From Gemmatimonadaceae bacterium (GTDB taxonomy: Bacteria > Gemmatimonadota > Gemmatimonadetes > Gemmatimonadales > Gemmatimonadaceae), in contig JANYKY010000204.1 of assembly GCA_025357975.1 (NCBI GenBank), positions 1-9,195 on the forward strand: DNA of 9,195 bases, in the 5' to 3' direction. The stretch's first letter is position 1; every line of letters begins with the position of its first letter. Below the pieces are notes generated by a model. The model ran no database searches and was not told where the DNA came from. It was given only the letters and a program-made list of their open reading frames with translations. Below are positions 6,579 through 9,195 of the stretch, piece after piece. The position numbers and the translations under genes were made by a program.

Positions 6579-7784
6579 TCAGGCGGCTTCTACGCTGAGA
6601 GCGACCGCGTCGCCGCCGCCAAGACAAAGCGTGGCCAGTCCACTGCGTGCACCGCGATCCTTCATTGCATAGAGCAACGTCGTCAGCACACGCGCGCCAC
6701 TGGCGCCAATCGGATGACCGAGCGCAATCGCGCCACCGTTCACATTGACGCGACTCCAGTCCCAGTCGAGGCCTTCACCGTCAGCGATAGCCTGAGATGC
6801 GAACGCTTCGTTCGCCTCGATCAAATCGTAGTCACCGATCTTGGTGCCCGACTTCTTCATCAGGTTGTTGACGGCGAGAATCGGGGCGAAAAACAACTCC
6901 TGCGGCTCCGTCGCACCCGTTGCATAACCGGTGATACGCGCCATGATCGCGAGTCCGTTTGCTTTGGCGAACTCTTCGGAAACAACGACAAGCGCTGCGC
7001 CTCCATCATTCAGGGAGGAGGCGTTCGCAGCAGTGACTGTTAAATCGGAATTGTCGCCTTTGCCCGGAAAAGCCGGCTTGAGCTTCGTAAGACTCTCGGC
7101 CGTCGTGTCTTTTCGAGGCCCCTCATCGGTGTCGACGATCGTCGCGCCTTTACGGCCTGGGATCTCCACCGCCACGATCTCGTCCTTGAACTTCCCGCCT
7201 TCGATTGCGGCGATTGCCTTAGCGTGCGACTGCGCGGCGAACTCGTCCTGACGCAACCGAGTCACATTTCCTTTTTTCGCCGTATGCTCGGCGTGACTGC
7301 CCATGTGGACATCGCAGCTCGCACACCAGAGACCATCCTTGATCATGCCATCGACAAGTTTCTGGTCACCCAGCTTAACCCCGTTGCGCATGCCATACAT
7401 ATAGTAGGGGGCGTTCGACATCGATTCCTGGCCGCCGGCGACAATCACCTGTTTGTCGCCTGCCTTGATGGATTGAGCAGCGAGCATCACGGCTTTGAGT
7501 CCCGATCCGCAGACCTTGTTGATGGTCATGGCGGAAACAGTCGCAGGAATTCCTGACTTGAGCAGTGCCTGACGCGCCGGTGCCTGGCCCGAGCCGCCCT
7601 GCAGCACCTGCCCCATGATTACTTCTTCAATCGCATCGAGCGAAACGCCGGAGCGCTTAACTGCTTCCCGAATTGCGATTGCGCCAAGCTCAGGCGCTGA
7701 AAGACTGGAAAGTCCCCCGAGGAACTTGCCGATAGGCGTTCGCGCGGCGGAGACGATTACAGGAGTGCGAGATAGGTCTGGCAT
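6579..7784 (-). CDS. Acetyl-CoA C-acetyltransferase (thiolase)
   Basis: This thiolase either cleaves 3-oxoacyl-CoA with CoA or condenses two acetyl-CoA. The 401 residues are standard length. The catalytic set is complete: nucleophile C92 in [14 protein letters not shown]357 in [19 protein letters not shown]387 in [10 protein letters not shown], and the NEAF motif at 325-328. The N-terminus begins [15 protein letters not shown] as in biosynthetic-type thiolases. In the loop domain, the stretch [18 protein letters not shown] (154-171) replaces the more usual acidic and asparagine residues with two cysteines and extra histidines; see the findings. The C-terminal motif reads CLGGGDA instead of the common CIGGGMG. 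The ATG at 7784 lacks a clear Shine-Dalgarno but matches the family start. As the first gene after the 380-bp gap it probably leads the downstream operon. Degradative or synthetic direction cannot be told from sequence. Confidence 0.96.
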   Translation of the reverse strand: MPDLSRTPVIVSAARTPIGKFLGGLSSLSAPELGAIAIREAVKRSGVSLDAIEEVIMGQVLQGGSGQAPARQALLKSGIPATVSAMTINKVCGSGLKAVMLAAQSIKAGDKQVIVAGGQESMSNAPYYMYGMRNGVKLGDQKLVDGMIKDGLWCASCDVHMGSHAEHTAKKGNVTRLRQDEFAAQSHAKAIAAIEGGKFKDEIVAVEIPGRKGATIVDTDEGPRKDTTAESLTKLKPAFPGKGDNSDLTVTAANASSLNDGGAALVVVSEEFAKANGLAIMARITGYATGATEPQELFFAPILAVNNLMKKSGTKIGDYDLIEANEAFASQAIADGEGLDWDWSRVNVNGGAIALGHPIGASGARVLTTLLYAMKDRGARSGLATLCLGGGDAVALSVEAA

Positions 7785-7904
7785 TTCGTTTTCAGGATGA
7801 TGGGACGGCCTGAAAGTTAATCCACCTCTAACGCAATGGTGTCACGGGGCGTTCGAAGCGTTTGGCACGGTATTTCTCGCTGGACGGAGCAGCCGTTACT
7901 GAAA
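7785..7904. other. Gene-free leader upstream of the thiolase gene
   Basis: This stretch should hold the promoter of the operon on the minus strand. I looked for sigma70-like -35 and -10 boxes with 16-18 bp spacing and found none good enough to report. No riboswitch-like fold was recognised. A plus-strand frame at 7836-8039 crosses this region but shows no protein-like character. Confidence 0.4.
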
Positions 7905-8130
7905 GGCAAAGTCAACAGACTTAGCCACGGATCAGAACGGATTGTGGGCGGATTGTCGCCGATTGCTCCTCTTGATTGGCAGAGGCAGGAGCGACGTCGG
8001 AAGGTTCTCTATAAGTTTTTTAAAAAAAAGGAAACCTGAGTCCCGTCTAACCGGCATAGATGCAATGGAAAGGTCCGCGTGAATCCGCACACAATCCGTT
8101 CCGATCCGTGGCTAACTCTGTTGCCTTGCC
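7905..8130. repeat. Imperfect inverted repeat with 42-bp arms built of CGGAT units
   Basis: Bases 7913-7954 and the reverse complement of 8082-8123 agree at 39 of 42 positions, with mismatches at the 8th, 22nd and 35th bases. With one gap the arms extend outward over GGCAA(A)G to about 7905 and 8130. A weaker match (about 12 of 19) continues inward. Both arms contain TTAGCCACGGATC followed by GAACGGATTGTG and GCGGATT, so CGGAT recurs every 10-11 bp, close to one helical turn. The 127-bp spacer holds a small hairpin (GCTCCT 7965-7970 with AGGAGC 7987-7992) and an A/T tract. No protein is encoded. It could be a non-autonomous mobile element or intergenic repeat family, a bidirectional terminator for thrS, or a protein-binding array. 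Confidence 0.85.
8016..8029. other. T6A8 tract in the repeat spacer
   Basis: Six T are followed directly by eight A, flanked by AGGTT at 8002-8006 and AACCT at 8033-8037, which can pair. On the minus strand this gives a U8 run that thrS transcripts would pass through, but the sequence just before it forms no strong GC stem, so a standard intrinsic terminator is only weakly supported. Confidence 0.4.
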
Positions 8131-8165
8131 GGTGCCTTTGCTGCTAGCCTGACGTTGATCTTGGC

Positions 8166-9195
8166 CTACAGCTCCAGCGCTCGCGTAGCGATTTGACGAC
8201 CCACCGTTGTGATGAAGTCTGCAACGGGCATCACCTCCTGCTTCTTGCCGGCGCCGCGCACTCGCAACGCAATCGAATCACTCTCAGCCTCGCGTTTTCC
8301 CACTATCGCCATGTAAGGGATTTTCAAAGTCTCCGCTTCACGAATCCGGTAGTTGAGAGTCTCCGATCGGTCATCGAGATGCGCCCGCACTCCGACCGCC
8401 TTCAATCGATCGACAACCGACTGCGCAGCGGCAGTGAAATCCGCAGCGATCGGGATCACCCGCACCTGCTCCGGAGCAAGCCACAACGGGAACGCACCCG
8501 CGTAGTGCTCGATCAGTCCGCCGACAAACCGCTCCATGGATCCGACGAGCACCCGATGCAGCATTACCGGGCGATGCGGCGCGTTGTCGGCGCCCGTGTA
8601 TTCAATGTCGAAACGTTCGGGAAGATTGAAGTCGAGCTGGACAGTGGGGCCCTGCCACTTTCTGCCGATCGCATCGATGAGCTTGAAGTCGAGCTTCGGC
8701 CCGTAGAACGCACCGCCGCCCGCGTCGATCGTAAACGGCTGGCCTCGCGCGTTCAGCACATCGGAGAGCGTCGTGATCGCGCGATCCCACGTCTCGACGG
8801 TGCCGAGCCCATTCTCGGGACGTGTCGCAAGCTCGATCGTGTACGGATAGCCGAAGACCGCAAGCATCTCGTGCACGAGGTCGAGCAGCCGCTCGATCTC
8901 CACCGGCACCTGCTCCGGCGTGCAGAAGACGTGCGCGTCATCCTGCGTGAAGCCGCGCACGCGCAGCATTCCGTGCAGCACACCGCTCCGCTCGTAGCGA
9001 TACACCGTCCCGAACTCGGCGTAGCGAATCGGCAGGTCGCGATACGAGCGCTGGCGCGACTGGTAGATGACGATGTGTCCCGGACAGTTCATCGGCTTGG
9101 GACGATAGAACTGACCCTCGACCTCGATCGGGCCGAACATGTTCTCCTTGAACGTCTGGAGATGTCCGGAGAGCTCGAAAAGCTTCTCGTTGACG
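8166..9195 (-). CDS. thrS: Threonyl-tRNA synthetase, C-terminal part (5' end outside window)
   Basis: ThrRS charges tRNA-Thr. The visible part is 342 residues, about half of a full-length enzyme (E. coli 642), and enters through NEKLFELSGHLQTFKENMF at the window edge. Zinc ligands expected of ThrRS are all present: Cys in PKPMNCPGHI, His in FTQDDAHVFC, and His in MLHRVLVGSMERF. Class II motif 2 is RYERSGVLHGMLRVRGFTQ, and motif 3 is GSMERFVGGLIEHY with its arginine. The anticodon-binding domain starts at LWLAPEQVRVIPIA and runs to a TAG at 8168-8166. An internal ATG at 9140 is not the start, since conserved sequence continues upstream of it. The N-terminal TGS/editing region and motif 1 lie outside. 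The 380-bp gap to the thiolase gene suggests separate transcription. Confidence 0.97.
   Translation of the reverse strand, partial: VNEKLFELSGHLQTFKENMFGPIEVEGQFYRPKPMNCPGHIVIYQSRQRSYRDLPIRYAEFGTVYRYERSGVLHGMLRVRGFTQDDAHVFCTPEQVPVEIERLLDLVHEMLAVFGYPYTIELATRPENGLGTVETWDRAITTLSDVLNARGQPFTIDAGGGAFYGPKLDFKLIDAIGRKWQGPTVQLDFNLPERFDIEYTGADNAPHRPVMLHRVLVGSMERFVGGLIEHYAGAFPLWLAPEQVRVIPIAADFTAAAQSVVDRLKAVGVRAHLDDRSETLNYRIREAETLKIPYMAIVGKREAESDSIALRVRGAGKKQEVMPVADFITTVGRQIATRALEL

Larger units (their letters stand above)
383..7784 (-). other. Probable polycistronic unit from thiolase to nnrE
   Basis: Nine genes run in one direction with these junctions: 29 bp (thiolase/CPBP), 1 bp (CPBP/hydroxybutyryl-CoA dehydrogenase), 1-bp overlap (to acyl-CoA dehydrogenase), and 50 bp (to the leucine-type dehydrogenase). 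Then come a 19- or 1-bp overlap (to rpiB), a 14-bp overlap (to glyA), an 8-bp overlap (to the Minf_1886 protein) and 16 bp (to nnrE). No GC-rich hairpin followed by a T-run is seen at any junction. The 50-bp gap at 3614-3663 is the only obvious place for an internal promoter, and I see no convincing one there. Confidence 0.55.

Noticed and set aside
7836..8039. 67-codon plus-strand frame in the thrS-thiolase gap
   Set aside because: It runs through one repeat arm and the A/T tract, ends in a lysine run made by the tract, and shows no protein-like composition.
7913..8123. Possible CRISPR array from recurring CGGAT units
   Set aside because: Units are only about 10-11 bp apart, degenerate, and arranged as an inverted repeat; there are no spacers of 30-40 bp and no cas genes.
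8130..8165. Classical intrinsic terminator just after thrS
   Set aside because: No GC-rich stem followed by a U-run is present right after the stop; the only U-run (8022-8029) lacks a strong adjacent stem.

Overview
The window reads as ordinary chromosomal DNA from a moderately GC-rich, free-living bacterium. The gene set and protein style suggest Gemmatimonadota or a related soil or sediment lineage. Support comes from a Minf_1886-type unknown protein beside glyA and from the mix of beta-oxidation and amino-acid genes. This is an inference: there is no rRNA or other phylogenetic marker beyond partial thrS and glyA. Every recognisable gene lies on the minus strand, so transcription runs right to left.

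Layout in transcription order. The 3' part of thrS (threonyl-tRNA synthetase) enters at the right edge and ends at 8166. A gene-free stretch of about 380 bases follows, holding an imperfect long inverted repeat built from CGGAT-type units with 10-11 bp spacing. Then comes a tightly packed set of genes: thiolase, CPBP-family membrane protease, 3-hydroxybutyryl-CoA dehydrogenase, acyl-CoA dehydrogenase, leucine/valine-type dehydrogenase, rpiB, glyA, a small Minf_1886-family protein, and the start of nnrE. Most junctions overlap or are a few bases apart, so the whole block from about 7784 to the left edge could be one transcript.

How the genes fit together. Thiolase, 3-hydroxyacyl-CoA dehydrogenase and acyl-CoA dehydrogenase supply three of the four beta-oxidation (or reverse, butyrate-type) steps; no enoyl-CoA hydratase is in the window. 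The leucine/valine-type dehydrogenase next to them points to branched-chain amino acid or short-chain acyl-CoA breakdown. RpiB (pentose phosphate pathway), GlyA (serine/glycine and one-carbon metabolism) and NnrE (NAD(P)HX repair) are housekeeping functions.

The left end is structurally abnormal. Bases 1-119 are a perfect inverted copy of 177-295, and both copies encode the same part of NnrE. The authentic gene runs on the minus strand from 383; it folds back on itself at about 177. This looks like a fold-back (inverted chimera) artefact at a contig end, though a real inverted duplication cannot be excluded from the sequence alone. I found no CRISPR array, mobile-element gene, tRNA or convincing new multi-gene system. 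The two inverted repeats are the features that most deserve a second look.
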